Notes: generated from the sequence alone by a model not told the origin. A stretch of 64,000 nucleotides of DNA from Epiperipatus broadwayi (GCA_028023455.1 JAQFVV010012977.1:30001-94000), one strand, 5' to 3'. Shown: positions 35,871-48,502, counted from the stretch's first letter. Made by a program: numbers and translations.

Positions 35871-36239
35871 GAGTAGGCACTAGATAAGAATTTTATGCAC
35901 AAGCCTTCTGGCATCCATTGATTACTTTGGTTAGCACAAGGTGGCACTAATGTATGGAGAGTTTTGACTTTGTAAAACTGTTTACATGTAATGTGATAAC
36001 CTTGCCCAAAAATTACTTGGGAAAAAAATAAATGTAATTGTGATGATGCATCTTTGTACTATTCTAATTGATTGCTACATTTGTAGCAATAATTAGTGTT
36101 TATTGCATATACTAGTGACTTTTAAAAAAAAGATTTTAATGGTGGATTTGGGTATGGTTTTAATGCAGAAGCAGAATCATGTTTATGCTATAAAAATTTT
36201 CACACATGCATTTAAAAAAATGCAGTATTAATTGAATTT

Positions 36240-36360
36240 ATTAAAGTGGATTTGAACTCAGACTTTTAAACTTTCTCCAGCTACCCTTTCCATCTTATAT
36301 AACTAATACACATGACAACACATGTGTGAATAAGATAAATGATCTACAATATATATATAT
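36240..36360 (-). mobile_element. Family A tRNA-like tail, fragment
   Basis: Reverse complement of the AGTCTGAGTTCAAATCC tail followed by the inverted GATGGA...TTATAT and ACACATGTG core. It ends in a TA run where the LTR element begins. Confidence 0.55.
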
Positions 36361-38174
36361 TATAATGATCCGGAGTATAGGGACATAATGTAATCTGCAC
36401 TACAGGGTGCCATCTAGGCATTTGAACCTAGAAAAATTTATAAAGTAGGCAGATACGTAAGTCAAAAAAACATTTTTTTTATATATATATTTTGATATCC
36501 GGTCATTAGCCCATTGTCACTAGCTCAGTGGAACAGCAGAGATTTATATTTCATAAATTCTTATCTAAGAAATATATAAAAAAGGAATAAAATAAGCCAC
36601 TGCCAGTAATTATACACACAAACATTTATTAACGCACATATGAATTTTGAATCATTTTAACATTACTTTTACTTTATAATTTTAACTTGATTTTAGATTT
36701 TAATTTACATTTTTATTTTTATACTATTGTAAGTTCGCACAGATGGGTTTATAAAAGTTTGTTTTAAAATGTTGAATATAGATTGGTTACATAGATTACA
36801 CAGTTAAAAAACATTTCAAAATAAACATAAACGATCAAAATACAAAGTCATTGATATTGTCAATTGCATAGGGAATACAAGAAACCCAATGGTATTCATC
36901 ATAATATACCGCAGAGACACCAATAACTTAAAAGACATCTGAATAAATACATTTTAGATACTCACCATAAGGTATCATTATTTATCAAATGTCTATATAT
37001 TTTGATCAAATATGAAAACCAAAAACATAATTAACCGATAATGAATCCATGCAACATCCATACCCAACTTAAATTTAATGCATTTTTATTTAGAGTGTCG
37101 AGTATGAATATACTACATAGATTTGCATTTGAAAGAAAATATTCTATCCTTATTTAACCTTAGGCCAAAAGTTCACAGCTAAACCGGCATCAATCCATCT
37201 GATATAACGATGTGTTCAATGTAATACGAAATATGACAGCACAATTAGGTTAAGAGAAGAAATTGCTTCTCATCAGATAGTAATACTACATCTATCTGAC
37301 AATAAGAGCAATAAAAAAAACTCCATAGGAAGAAACTGCAGTCTCCATCTTATAATTCCTCCCATAGGCAAAATGAGTGTGTGTGGCATATAAAGTGATT
37401 CTTCCCATAGCGAACCTCATACTACATCTACTAATTACACCAATATATCCAATCCATTGACCTAATTCAACTATGAAACAAATAACCTAAGATTACCTTC
37501 CCCTAATATGACTTTAAAAATCTATATAGCCATTCACGCCCATCCAGTTAGCCATTGTTTTTTATTTATCCAGAGGTCTTTTAGTTTAGCTAGTCCTTAA
37601 TGTAGAAAAAACGATGTCATTTTTTTTAACAAAACTGAAGGGATTGAAGAGTGCGTCTTTTCAATCCCTTCTCCTATAACTCCGCACTAACACATATCTG
37701 TCCTCTTGTAATAACTATCTAATAATTTCCAAACTTTTCCTTTTATATTAATTTTAAGGATTCTATTGACATTACTTCATCGATGTGATGGTCCTTTCGC
37801 TGAGGTCCGATTCCATTGGTTTTCTCTCTTATCTGACTATTGCTTATACATTTAAATGCCCAAGGCTAGTTTACATTTAACTAATTAAAACAATCATTTC
37901 CATTTCTGATTAATTAATGTGTTTTCCAAAATGAAAGATATATTTTTATCTCTAAATCTTTTTAAGTTTTTGCTTTTAAAATACCTTTTCTATTTTTAAT
38001 AAAGTTTTATTTTAATAATTTTTTTTTATCTGTGCGACTTTATATATATGAGTTTAGTATAGAATTTTAATTTTCAATTTGTAATTCTTAAAAAGGAAGT
38101 TTTATTTGCGAACTTTTATTCTTTTCATGTTTACTAATAAAAAAACAATGTAACGTGCGTATGTGCCCATTACA
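36361..38174 (+). repeat. Left LTR
   Basis: Starts TATAATGATCCGGAG and ends GTGCCCATTACA. Co-linear with 38899-40976, except that about 320 bp present at 40083-40395 are missing here at about 37542. Confidence 0.8.
37641..37675. repeat. Hairpin within the LTR
   Basis: GAAGGGATTGAAGAG and CTTTTCAATCCCTTC form an inverted repeat with a short loop; the copy in the right LTR is near 40496-40530. Confidence 0.6.
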
Positions 38175-38898
38175 TAACAGTAAACTTGCTTAAAATATAT
38201 ATATATATATATTACTTAGGGTTAGTAATTATGGTACATGATTAATGAAAACATTTACAAAAACATTCCGTTAGTAATTTTTACAAAGATTATATACAAC
38301 AACAAAAAAAAATGTTGACCATCGTTTTCCTAATGACCATTTACGTTTATACCTCCTCCCCACAAGAATTCTATTTTTTTATACATTTTATTTTACACAT
38401 GGCATGACAAGCAAATTTTATAAATTATTTATTTAAGAAGGTTGCATTGAGGTAAATATGTTTTAAGAAATAATGGGTTTAAAAGTGTATATTTGCAGCA
38501 CAATTACAAATACCACCAACTTATTTATGACTGACTGAAATGCTTACATAGGATTACACTGAAGTAAATTCCCAAACAGTACTCTTTGTAAGGTACCACA
38601 TTTACAATCATAAACTTACGTGGCTGTGCGTGCCTATACACGCTAAAGCATAATATATATTAACCAAAAAAAAACAAAAACATATTAATTGCAACCTTTT
38701 GACTTTCTTTTTAACAAAGTACAATTTAAAATTATTTATACTTTCTCGTTTAATATATGTGCAATTTCTTTCTGGCAGTGCTTTTATAAGATTTAAAGTA
38801 TCCGACTTTATGTAAACAGATAAACATATTTCATTTTGAAAAAAATTGCTCAGGGTATTCGAGGATTATTAAAGATCGGCCCCAGTTGGGAGACAAAT
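38175..38898. other. Internal region of the LTR element
   Basis: About 724 bp, AT-rich, no coding frame. A possible polypurine tract (TTGGGAGAC) lies at 38885-38893. Confidence 0.5.
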
Positions 38899-40976
38899 TA
38901 TAATGATCCGGGATTGTGGCTTAACGTAATCTGCACTACAGGGTGCCATCTAGGCATTTGAACCTAGAAAAATTTATAAAGTAGGCAGATATGTAAGTCA
39001 AAAAAAATTTTTTTTTTTTTTATATATTTTGATATCCGGTTGTTAGCCCATTGTCACTAGCTCAGTGGAACAGCAGAGATTTATATTTCATAAATTCTTT
39101 TCTAAGAAATATATAAAAAAAGAATAAAATAAGCCACTGCCAGTAATTATACACACAAACATTTGTTAATGCACATTGAATTTTGAATCATTTTAACATT
39201 ACTTTTACTTTATAATTTTAACTCGATTTTAGATTTTAATTTACATTTTTATTTTTTTATATTAAATATTATAAGTTCGCACAGATGGGTTTATAAAAGT
39301 TTGTTTTAAAATGTTGAGTATAGATCGGTTACATATTACACAGTTAAAAAAACATTTCAAAATAAACATAAACAATCAAAATACAAAGTCATTGATATTG
39401 TCAATTGCATAGGGAATACAAGAAACCCAATGGTATTCATCATAAGATATCGCAGAGACACCAATAACTTAAAAGACATCCGAATAAATACATTTTAGAT
39501 ATTCACCATAAGGTATCATTATTTACCGAATGTCTATATATTTTGATCAAATATGAAAACCAAAAACATAATTAACCGATAACGAATCCATGCAACGTCC
39601 ACACCCAACTTAAATTTAATGCATTTTTATTTAGAGTGTCGAGTATGAATATACTACATAGATTTGCATTTGAAAGAAAATATTCTATCCTTATTTAACC
39701 TTAGGCCAAAAGTTTGCAGCTAAACCGGCATCAATCCATCTGATATATCGATGTGTTCAATGTAATATGAAATACGACAGCACAATTAGGTTAAGAGAAG
39801 AAATTGCTTCTCATAAGATAGAAATACTACATCTATCTGACGATAAGAGCAATAAAAAAACTCCATAGGAAGGAACTGCGGTCTCCGTCTTATAATTCCT
39901 CTCATAGGCAAAACGAGTGTGTGCAGCATATAAAGTGATTCTGCCAATAGCGAATCTCATACTACATCTACTAATTACACCAATATATCCAATCCATTGA
40001 TCTAATTCAACTACAAAACAAATAACTTAAGATTATCCTCCCCTAATATGACTTTACAAATCTATATAGCCGTTCACGCCCGACTTAAGTTTAGCATTTA
40101 TATAATTTAATTTATCGCAAAACAAAAATCATAAATAAAACTTAAAGAATAAAAATAAATAAATGGAAATGATTTTACAAAAAAGAAATACATTAAATAA
40201 AATTATAACTAATTAATAAATAATTTAATTTGGTCAGATAGGAATCTATTTCTATTTTTTTTAAATATGGAAAGTTTTTAATATAATGTTTATGAATTAA
40301 CTAAAGTTCTTACAATTTTTAAAATATTCAGCTTTATCCATGGCTTGCCATTTGAATGTGAATTCCCATGCCATCCTAAATAGATATTGGTATCCAGTTA
40401 GCCATTGTTTTTTATTTATCCAGAGGTCTTTTAGTTTAGCTGGTCCTTAATGTAGAAAAAACGATGTCATTTCTTTTTCTTTTTTTTAAAAAACTGAAGG
40501 GATTGAAGAGTGCATCTTTTCAATCCCTTCTCCTACAACTCCGCACTAACACATATCTGTCCTCTTGTAATAACTATCTAATAATTTCCAAACTTTTCCT
40601 TTTATATTAATTTTAAGGATTCAATTGAATACGTCATCGATGCGATGGTCCTTTCGCTGACATCCGATTCCATTGACTAATTAAAACAATCATTTCCATT
40701 TTTCAATAACACCAATTAATTTGTTTTCCAAACTTAAAGATATATTCTTATCTCTAAATCTTTTTAAGTTTTTGCTTTTAAAATACCTTTTCTATTTTTA
40801 ATAAAGTTCTATTTTAATAATTTTTTTTTATCTGTGCGACTTTATATATATGAGTTTAGTATAGAATTTTAATTTTCAATTTTTAATTCTTAAAAAGGAA
40901 GTTTTATTTGCAAACTTTTATTATTTTCATGTTTAATAATAAAAAAACAATGTAACATACGTATGTGCCCGTTACA
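38899..40976 (+). repeat. Right LTR
   Basis: Direct partner of 36361-38174 with an additional segment at about 40083-40395. A retained 30-50 bp pyrimidine-rich hairpin-like piece (AAGGGATTGAAGAG...CTTTTCAATCCCTTCTCC) occurs in both copies. Confidence 0.8.
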
Positions 40977-41002
40977 ATATATATATATATATATATATAT
41001 AT
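40977..41002. repeat. (TA)n microsatellite between LTR element and RTE copy B
   Basis: Pure TA run at the right boundary of the LTR element. Confidence 0.9.
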
Positions 41003-41003
41003 T

Positions 41004-41350
41004 ATCCATTATGTTTCCATCTGTATTAATAATCTGACCAAGGTATTTGTAACTGTTAACTTCTTCTAATTCATCATAATCAATCTTTATTTTCATATTT
41101 TGAGAAAATCTATTAATCATTACTTTAGTCTTTTTAACATTTATCTTTAGTCCTACTTTCCTACTCTCATTTGATAATTCCTGCAACATTTCCTGTAGCT
41201 CTAAAGCATTATTTGCAAAAACAACTACATCATCTGCAAAATCTAAATGACTTGAATAACCTCCATTTACTTTCACTTCTTTAGCTTCCCATTTTAATCC
41301 ACAAAATACTTCTTGCAGCACTGCTGTAAAAAGTTCTGGAGATATGGAGT
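41004..41350 (-). pseudogene. RTE-type LINE copy B, inverted 5' part (RT palm)
   Basis: Minus strand reads SISPELFTAVLQEVFCGLKW, then SHLDFADDVVVFANNALELQ (RT motif C, intact FADD), KTKVMINRFSQNMKIKID and VNSYKYLGQIINTDGNIM. The 5' end is truncated within motif B. The segment ends exactly where the plus-strand part (41351-41885) begins in the family ORF, so the two are halves of one insertion. Confidence 0.85.
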
Positions 41351-41885
41351 AAATCATAGAATTAAACTTGTTTGGAGTGCTTTTGGTAGAAATAACTTGA
41401 TACTAAAAGGAAATATGCCTATGTTTTTGGAAAGGAAGGTTTTTAATAAATGTGTTTTGCCAATTTTTACTTATGAATCTGAGACTTGGACACTTAATAG
41501 AAAAGCAATACAGAGACTTCAGACCACTCAAAGAAGTATGAAGAGATGCACGTTGGGAGTAACAAGAAGAGATAGAAAAATGCAATGTATGGGTAAGAGA
41601 ACAAACAGGTGTTACTGACCTCATTGAAAAAATTAAAAGACTGGAGTTGGGCTGGACATATTGCTAGAAGAGATGATAATAGATAGACAATTGAAATTTT
41701 AAACTGGATTCCAAGAGACTGTAAAAGACCCAGAAAGAGACCACATGTGAGATGATAGATGAAATAAGAAAGTGTGCAGAGATGATGTGGAGAAGAGAAA
41801 CTAAAGATAAGAAAAGATGGATTGAACTTGTAGAGACCTTCATCCTGCAGTGGATTGATAATGGTTGATGATGATGATGATATAT
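41351..41885 (+). pseudogene. RTE-type LINE copy B, 3' part
   Basis: Plus strand reads NHRIKLVWSAFGRNNLILKG, then VFNKCVLPIFTYESETWTLN and RSMKRCTLGVTRRDRK; later frames give WAGHIARRDDNR. It ends with TTGATGATGATGATGA at about 41866-41880, the family's 3' tail. Frameshifted near 41590. Confidence 0.85.
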
Positions 41886-41892
41886 ATATTTA

Positions 41893-42330
41893 GTGCTGAA
41901 CCAATACTCATCAGTTGGTTAATCATCTTCCGTATATATATGGACACATTAAGGTCATAGATATGAGGGGTCAGAGTAACTTAAGGCCAGCATCGGTATG
42001 ACAACAATATTGGCATCAACAAGGGGTTGAACATTTCATCCGGATTTTCAATGGTTTGGATGGCTGAAAGTTGTAGGGTGGAGAAGATTGCAGTCCATTA
42101 AAGTTTGGATATTTTCTACTGTAATATAAATTGAAGACTGATTACATATATGTGTGGAAGATGATGATCTGGACCAACTGATGAGTGCTGGTTGAACATG
42201 TAATACGTTTATTGCAGAACATTTAATCTAATGCGCATGTGTGTGGGCATGGGTATTGGTTATACAAGATGAAAAAGATACCTGAAGAAAGTTTTAATGT
42301 CTATGTTTAAATCCCCTTTAATTACATCTT
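41893..42330. mobile_element. Family A hammerhead-SINE, inverted pair (partial minus, long plus copy)
   Basis: 41893-41935 is a short minus-strand ribozyme half (complement of CTGATGA at 41908-41914, TAAA for GAAA). 41945-42330 is a long plus copy from the GGTCAGAGTAACTTAAGG head through the ribozyme (CTGATGA 42178-42184, stem II and GAAA decayed) to GTTTAAATCCCC. Confidence 0.65.
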
Positions 42331-43770
42331 AAAATTCAGTATTTACAATGTACTAGTATTGATTTATTATTGAATTTATTAAAAAATATATTGATAAAGA
42401 TAGATTCTAATAGATAGCTACAATTAGATAAGGTATTGAAGTAGTTTAGAGAGAGAAAAAGGCTGTATAAGTTAAAAGATAAGAAAAATGCCAAATAAGC
42501 AAAATAAGAGAGTAACGATTTCTATATTGTAGATGTATATGTGTCTCACGGATTGGTTTGTTTAATCATCGCAAAACTCAGCTCTAGTACTACTACTATT
42601 TTTTTGTGCGTGTGTGTTTGAAGGTCAAATGGTTATCTCTAAATTTGTTAAAAATTATATTCTATTTATTATTTTGTTGTATATTTAGTTCTCTCAATAA
42701 AAAAAAAAACATGTTCCATTATAAAAAAAAAATGAATTAAATAATTTAATTTGTAATTGTCCAACTACTATTTTTTTTTAGCAGGGGTGGATGGGTAGAA
42801 AATAAATAATCAGTTTTGTCTGCAAAGAGTCAAAAATGTTCGCTGAAAGAATGAAAGTCTAAAACAAAAATTGCTATTTTAATTTATGCAAAATTTATGA
42901 TCTCGTAATATTTTACAGTTTTAATTAAATCTTAAACAATATGTTCGAATGTTGTAAAAAAAAGAACACATGTTACTTTTCTTAAAATAATTGATTTCTT
43001 TTATAGGGGAAAAAATATTTTAGTGAAAAAAGCAAATGCCGAAGGAGCGATGAAATAATTAAAATGGCCGACGCTAATCATATATTTAAAAAAATTATAA
43101 AATGTCAACTCTTATTCAATATGTGACCGATTGTAAATCAAAGAGATTAATATTCTGCCACTCACTGAGTGTAGTAGAATGGCCGTTTCTGGAGCTCCAG
43201 GTCCATGGATCGCAGCTGCGTCATTTCCGGTGTTCAAACTTTTAATGAACTCCAGAGCAATAAAGTATTTGATTATTTTTATTATTAATTTGCGTTGGCA
43301 GGCAAATACCATTCTCAATTCGAGTTAATAAAAGCTTATCCACAAACTCAAATTACTGAAGTAAAATCGGTAAAAAGTATATACAAATTGATTCCTAGTG
43401 ATTAAATATATATATATCCCTGTAGTATTAGAGATTAATCTATGTCATTTATCGCTTGGGGCGGGAGTTTTGAATGGTTCTTAGAATACAAAATGGCTGT
43501 GAGCACATACTAAATTAGTACCCGTTTATTCAGCTCATAGTCTATTATGTAACTATTACTTTAATCAATGGATACTAAATAACAATGAGAACAAATTATA
43601 ACTATTTCATGGAAAATGGATTTATTCATGTGGAAAAAACTTGAATTGTATCCAATGACAATTTTGTTTTTATTATTTTATTTAAACTAATGTCTGGTAA
43701 TGTCAATATTTCAAGAACATATCTACTACCCTATTCTAGAGCCATCTACTGTAAGCTTAAGCAATTACTG
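42331..43770. other. AT-rich stretch with SINE-like fragment at 43130-43320
   Basis: The 43130-43320 piece contains GGTGTTCAAACTTTTAATGA and a GC-richer body, and resembles repeats near 33465 and 55160 (minus orientation relative to a B-box-like GTTCAAAC). Nothing else recognised. Confidence 0.35.
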
Positions 43771-43799
43771 AACATCAGACATATATAATGCTATAGAAT

Positions 43800-43860
43800 C
43801 TCCAACCCCAGACCAATTTCTGACTTTTCTAATCATCAGTAAGAACCAGGATGCAAAGCT
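43800..43860 (-). ncRNA. Hammerhead-like motif, family C relic
   Basis: Minus strand: CTGATGA (complement of 43833-43839), degraded stem II, GAAA (complement of 43817-43820), TTGGTC and TGGGGTTGGAGATT as in family C. Confidence 0.5.
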
Positions 43861-44654
43861 GGATTAATGCACTTATGATTCTAGAAGTCACATTTTACTC
43901 TTTTGTACTAATCAAATAGATAGTCTTAAGTTTAATAAAAGCCTTAGATTTTGAACCCAAGATAATTTACTTGCACTCTTTATAACTCTGATGATAGACC
44001 AGTTTTTATATTTTTTTCAGATCTTAGTTTTACTCCAAAATACATAAAATCTAATCTGGTATCAAATCCTTGGTAACTATCAAGTGAGTTAGCCTGGATC
44101 CAAAATCTTAGGCTTTATTAAATTTCAGAATATTATCTTGAATAGTAATACTAAAGAATTAAATATGGTGGCTAGATTTATAAATACAGCAGCTCTCTCT
44201 TTTAATTTTAGTCTTTATGTATGAAAAGAAAGTCAAATATCAGTCAAGGAATGGTGATAATGATCATAGTACTATATTATCTGGTATTCACATATTATTC
44301 AATCTTGTAATAGGTAATTCTAGGTTATAGTAAAGACATCTGGTCTTGGAAGCATATGAATTAGCATAAGGGCAAGTCATATGATATTGCTATTAGTATT
44401 AACACTCAATAGTTGAAGTTGTTAGTGATTATTAAAGAAGCCAAAGAATATCACTGAATAATGCAGAGAAGATGACAATACAGTTAAATGATGTTTTGAG
44501 GGGGATGGGGTATCCTATTTAAATAATAAAAATTAGAATTAAAAAGGGTTAATATTTTTAAAATGATATGTAAGTAACAACTGGTTATTTGTAGACTAAA
44601 ATATGCCTGAACTCTCAATTAATTTAAATACAGTTGGCATTCCCTTAACATAGA

Positions 44655-44925
44655 TACTAAACCACTAAACATCACATGATCACCATTTCTTAAGCTTGCT
44701 CATAACTGTTATTAAAACAGGCAAAACTCTCCATACAGTAGTGACACTCAGTGCAAACCAGAGTAATCACTGATGAAAGCCATAAACTAGAAACTAGTCT
44801 GGGATATTGGATGAATTGGCACTAGATAGGGATTTTATACACAAGCCTTCTGGCATTCATTGATTACTCTGGCTTGCACTGAGTAGCACTGCTGTATGGA
44901 GAGTTTTGCCTGTTTTAACAACATA
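44655..44925. mobile_element. Family C palindromic element, one arm shortened
   Basis: 44715-44776 and 44854-44916 are inverted repeats (GGCAAAACTCTCCATACAGT against its reverse). The plus-strand hammerhead motif lies in the region between them; the left arm lacks the opposing ribozyme seen at 35725-35783. Confidence 0.7.
44765..44812 (+). ncRNA. Hammerhead-like motif, family C
   Basis: CTGATGA 44770-44776, GAAA 44790-44793, CTAGTC 44794-44799 (palindromic ACTAGT stem III). Stem II (AAGCCAT...ACTA) no longer pairs, so it is probably inactive. Confidence 0.55.
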
Positions 44926-44929
44926 GATA

Positions 44930-46600
44930 TTATAAGTAACTTTATTATATGGAAGCAAATAAGAATCCCAACTGTAAGTTTATATAAACTAGAGTAGTGC
45001 AAAAATAAATAAGACTGTAACAATCTAAATGCTTAAACATTATGAAGAAATATGATGCCATACAGATAGCAGTAACTTGATACTGACTAATAAAATTTCA
45101 TCATATAAATAATACTGTATCACTCTTGTAGTGTAAAAATTAACCTACTCATCTTTTGATAGCATATGTGTTAGAAAATTGATCTATTTTATCTATATTG
45201 TTGCATTCAAATATAAGTAAAGCTTTGAGTTTAGAAAATAATAACTAATAATTTCTAAGCAATATTTATATTTTTTATTTATTTCTAAGCAATATTTAAA
45301 CTCTTTCTTAGTAGCTAGCTTATATAACCCTAACCAATCATTCAGTTATAATGAATGTATATCTAATCTTAGATAGTAAAAAAATATTAACCATCACTAA
45401 ACAATAACTAATTATATAGGAACATAATGTCAAAATCTTCAATCACTACTTTGGTTTTAAAAGACTTTTTTTTAAGTTCCTAATTATGATTTTGAAATCT
45501 TCTAATCTAAAATTTAAATGACCTTCATATAATTACTGTTTATTTCTAATATAAAAGAGTGTTGAATTAATTTTATTTAATAAAGTACACTTCATTAACA
45601 ACAAATTATATACAAGTATTAACATATGCATAAGAAAATAAATTTAAGTTGCATAACATTTGATATATTATAGTTAAAGTAAAGGCAAAACAAATAGTAC
45701 TTCAAGGCATATGAAGAATAATTTGAACATGAATAGAATTATATATATATATATACACGTGTGTGTGTGTATTTTATTTACATTTTATACACTTTGTACA
45801 TACAATTACATTGAAAGAGAAGCTTGCTTTGTACTGGATATAAACATGAGATGTTTACCATTTCTTGCCTTTCTCTTGTATTTTGGAATTGCAACTACAT
45901 TATAAACTTTAATAGTAAAAGGAATATTACACAATCGTATATTTTTTATATTAAAAAGTAATTATTTTTATTAACAATTATAGCAGTTATATAAATTTGT
46001 ATCAATACAAAAGTGTCTTGAAAAATACTATTAAAATTAAATACTTTTCTTCTTCTATGTGGCCAACATAAATCTACTGTATTTGTAAATCTTTCCTGTG
46101 GTTGTTTATAAATATAACTTTAAAACTAATAAATAATTAAATGGTAATTTATAAGAAGTTTTAGCAGAAACATGCTGAACTAGAATCAACCTAAGAACTT
46201 TGCATTCTAGAGTCTGAAAATTTCCCATAAACATCACTTTAATCCAAAATTACAATAATACAAACAACTTCACTGTTGTTTTATGGTTTGTTATAATACT
46301 AGAATTTATTATCAAAATACAGCACATTTCTTTATTTATTGGATGATTATTTTCTTATAGTGTGACTAATTTATGACAATATAATGGGAGATCAAGCATA
46401 CATTTGGATTATTAAACACTTTTTGTCATTTTAACATTAATAGTTCAAAAGATATGAAATTGATTCCCAGATGAGGAAAGAGTAAAAAAAAATGTGTTTG
46501 GTCTAATGAGTGGAACTGGTATTATCAATCTCTCTTTTTCTTATTATGATTATAATACAGTGCAAGCATTTTTCAGATGATAATGCTGAATAAATCCCAG
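44930..46600. other. AT-rich stretch, nothing recognised but an old repeat near 46150
   Basis: A TTATAAGAAGTTTTAGCAGA fragment near 46150-46230 belongs to the dispersed family listed at 6335. Short TA and GT repeats near 45740-45770. Confidence 0.35.
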
Positions 46601-46609
46601 TCTTGTGCT

Positions 46610-46870
46610 GACTTATTTAATATCTCCAGAACTAGTTTCTAGCTTGGGTCAGTCATCAGCAAGGAACTCTGGATCTGGAAGCAGTGCACCAGGATCTTTT
46701 ATTTATACATCTTTCATATAGAAGCCATTTTTTGTTGCTTTAGCTGATAAAAGAAAGATACATTAGAGTCAAAGGATCTATGTCCACTACTCCCAGATTC
46801 AAAGCTTCTCACTGATGAAATCCATAGCTAGAAACTAGGCTGGGAATATTAGATAGGACAGCATTGGATT
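46610..46870. mobile_element. Family C element with two decayed outward hammerheads
   Basis: Minus motif: CTGATGA (46659-46653) and GAAACTAGT with a base inserted before C. Plus motif: CTGATGA 46812-46818, GAAA 46831-46834, CTAGGC. The arms (46621-46690, 46795-46860) are inverted and separated by unrelated sequence. Confidence 0.65.
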
Positions 46871-47117
46871 GGGATTAATTAAGTGCTACCATCTGGCATC
46901 TTTTCATTCCTAAAGTTTCTGCTAGATGTCATAATTGTGGTGTGAAAAAAAATTGCCACTGAACAACATTGTATAAACATTAAGTAAGATGAGATTATAT
47001 GATATTCTTCACCTATTAATTCAATGTTAAGATTTTACATAACCTCTAATGCAATTTGTCTTGTTTTTAATACTGGACTAAATCAATTGTTCAGTGCAAC
47101 ATTTTAATTGATTGCTG

Positions 47118-47118
47118 T

Positions 47119-47151
<33 letters not shown>

Positions 47152-47163
47152 TTCTTCTTCTTC

Positions 47164-47239
<76 letters not shown>

Positions 47240-47240
47240 C
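47118..47240. repeat. (CAT)n-(TTC)n-(TTA)n compound microsatellite
   Basis: Triplet array changing from ATC to TTC to TTA units. Confidence 0.95.
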
Positions 47241-48125
47241 ATCTCCCTGTTTACATCTAATGTCTCCATCAGGAGCTGTAAATGGATCTTTTGACTGCAG
47301 CACTACCTGGTGAGCAAATTTGAATAATAAATAATATTTAAATAGTTTACCACTTGGAATCTTATACCATAATCTCCAGAATCCTCTATTCTACCACTGC
47401 TTTAGTCTCTGTAGGGATAAGCTTTAGTAATGGATATTCATGCAGCTAGACAAGTTTGAGACAAATGCGAATGGTCAAATATTAGTCTAAGAATGTTATT
47501 GGTGACATCATATAGTGTCCATTGATGATTTAAATTTATAGTTTCAGTTTTTGTAATGGAATACTTCAGTAATACAACTTTTTTTCAAAAAAATCCCTGA
47601 AAATTTTATTTCTTCTTTTACTTTAATTTGTGCTTTTTTCTTCTCTTAAGATTAAGCAATGTTATAAAATTAAAAATGTAAGATCTTAACTCAATATGTT
47701 GAATAGGTGACAATAACAAACAAAACTCTACCAAAATGATGCCTTACTATTGTTTGCTCATACTGTCTTAAGATATTTTACACAGCCTTTGAAATAAACA
47801 GTTTATTGGCTACATTTTAAATATAAAACAAAAATTATAAGTAAACCAAAATAAACAAATAATTTTCTAATTAGAAAAAAAGAAATCATTACATTTTATT
47901 TGATTTAAGATTGAAAATCAATATTGTATACAACATTGTCTTCTATTTAAAGTAACAACAGAAATAATTATTGCAAAATTATAATTTACAATATAAACAA
48001 AAAATGTAATAAAATATTATAAAATTAACGTAATTAATAAGTAGATGTACATAACAAAGATTAAAAATACATACCTGATAGATGCAATCAAGAAGAACGC
48101 AGCATGAAAAAAAATAAAAGGTTTA
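47241..48125. other. AT-rich stretch, nothing recognised
   Basis: No gene-like frame or repeat match noticed. Confidence 0.4.
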
Positions 48126-48246
48126 TTTATAAAAAATATTATTAAAGGGGATTTGAACACAGACTTTTAAGTTTTCTTCAGCTATCTTCTCTATCTTATA
48201 TAACCAATGCACATGACACCACACATATGAATAAGATAAATGATCT

Positions 48247-48305
48247 CCAATATACATATTTTGTGCTAAACCAGCATTCATCAGTTGGTCCAGATCATTA
48301 TCTCT
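48247..48305 (-). ncRNA. Hammerhead-like motif, family A
   Basis: Minus strand: CTGATGA (complement of 48278-48284), stem II with ATGCTG and TAGCAC, AAAA in place of GAAA, a TATGTATA stem III and CCAA/TTGG stem I. The missing G12 predicts loss of activity. Confidence 0.6.
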
Positions 48306-48309
48306 CAAG

Positions 48310-48341
<32 letters not shown>

Positions 48342-48500
48342 ATCGGTGTTCTATTTATATTAAGATAGCAAATTTCAATCTTCTCCATCCTCAACTCCTC
48401 ACCCAACCATACCATTGAAAATCTGATGAGGGAATGCTCAAACTCTTCTTGATGCTAATATTGTTGTCATATTCATGTTGACCTTAAGTCACTCTGTTCC

Positions 48501-48502
<2 letters not shown>

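Larger units (their letters stand above)
35625..35971. mobile_element. 347-bp palindrome with two outward hammerheads (family C)
   Basis: 35625-35786 and 35807-35971 are inverted repeats with few differences, centred near 35797. Each arm carries a hammerhead-like motif facing outward. Flanking sequence to the left (CACTAAACATCACATGATCA) is shared with the related element at 44660, so the element is longer than the palindrome. Confidence 0.85.
36361..40976 (+). mobile_element. LTR element without coding capacity (LTRs 1.8 and 2.1 kb)
   Basis: Long direct repeats 36361-38174 and 38899-40976 enclose only about 724 bp without any gag or pol-like frame. The repeat ends are complementary (TATAATG, probably from TGTAATG, and CATTACA). 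TTGGGAGAC, a purine-rich tract, lies just before the right repeat, which suggests plus orientation. No primer-binding site is visible after the left repeat, so internal deletion is likely. It sits in TA repeats, so target duplication cannot be read. A deletion-derived, non-autonomous element of the same broad class as 14415-19589. Confidence 0.75.

Noticed and set aside
43112-43318. Minus-strand frame with GPGAPETAILLHS
   Set aside because: GC-richer SINE-like repeat; no domain and no conservation argument for a host gene.
47091-47303. Poly-Asn/poly-Ile and poly-His frames on both strands
   Set aside because: Triplet microsatellite translated in different frames.
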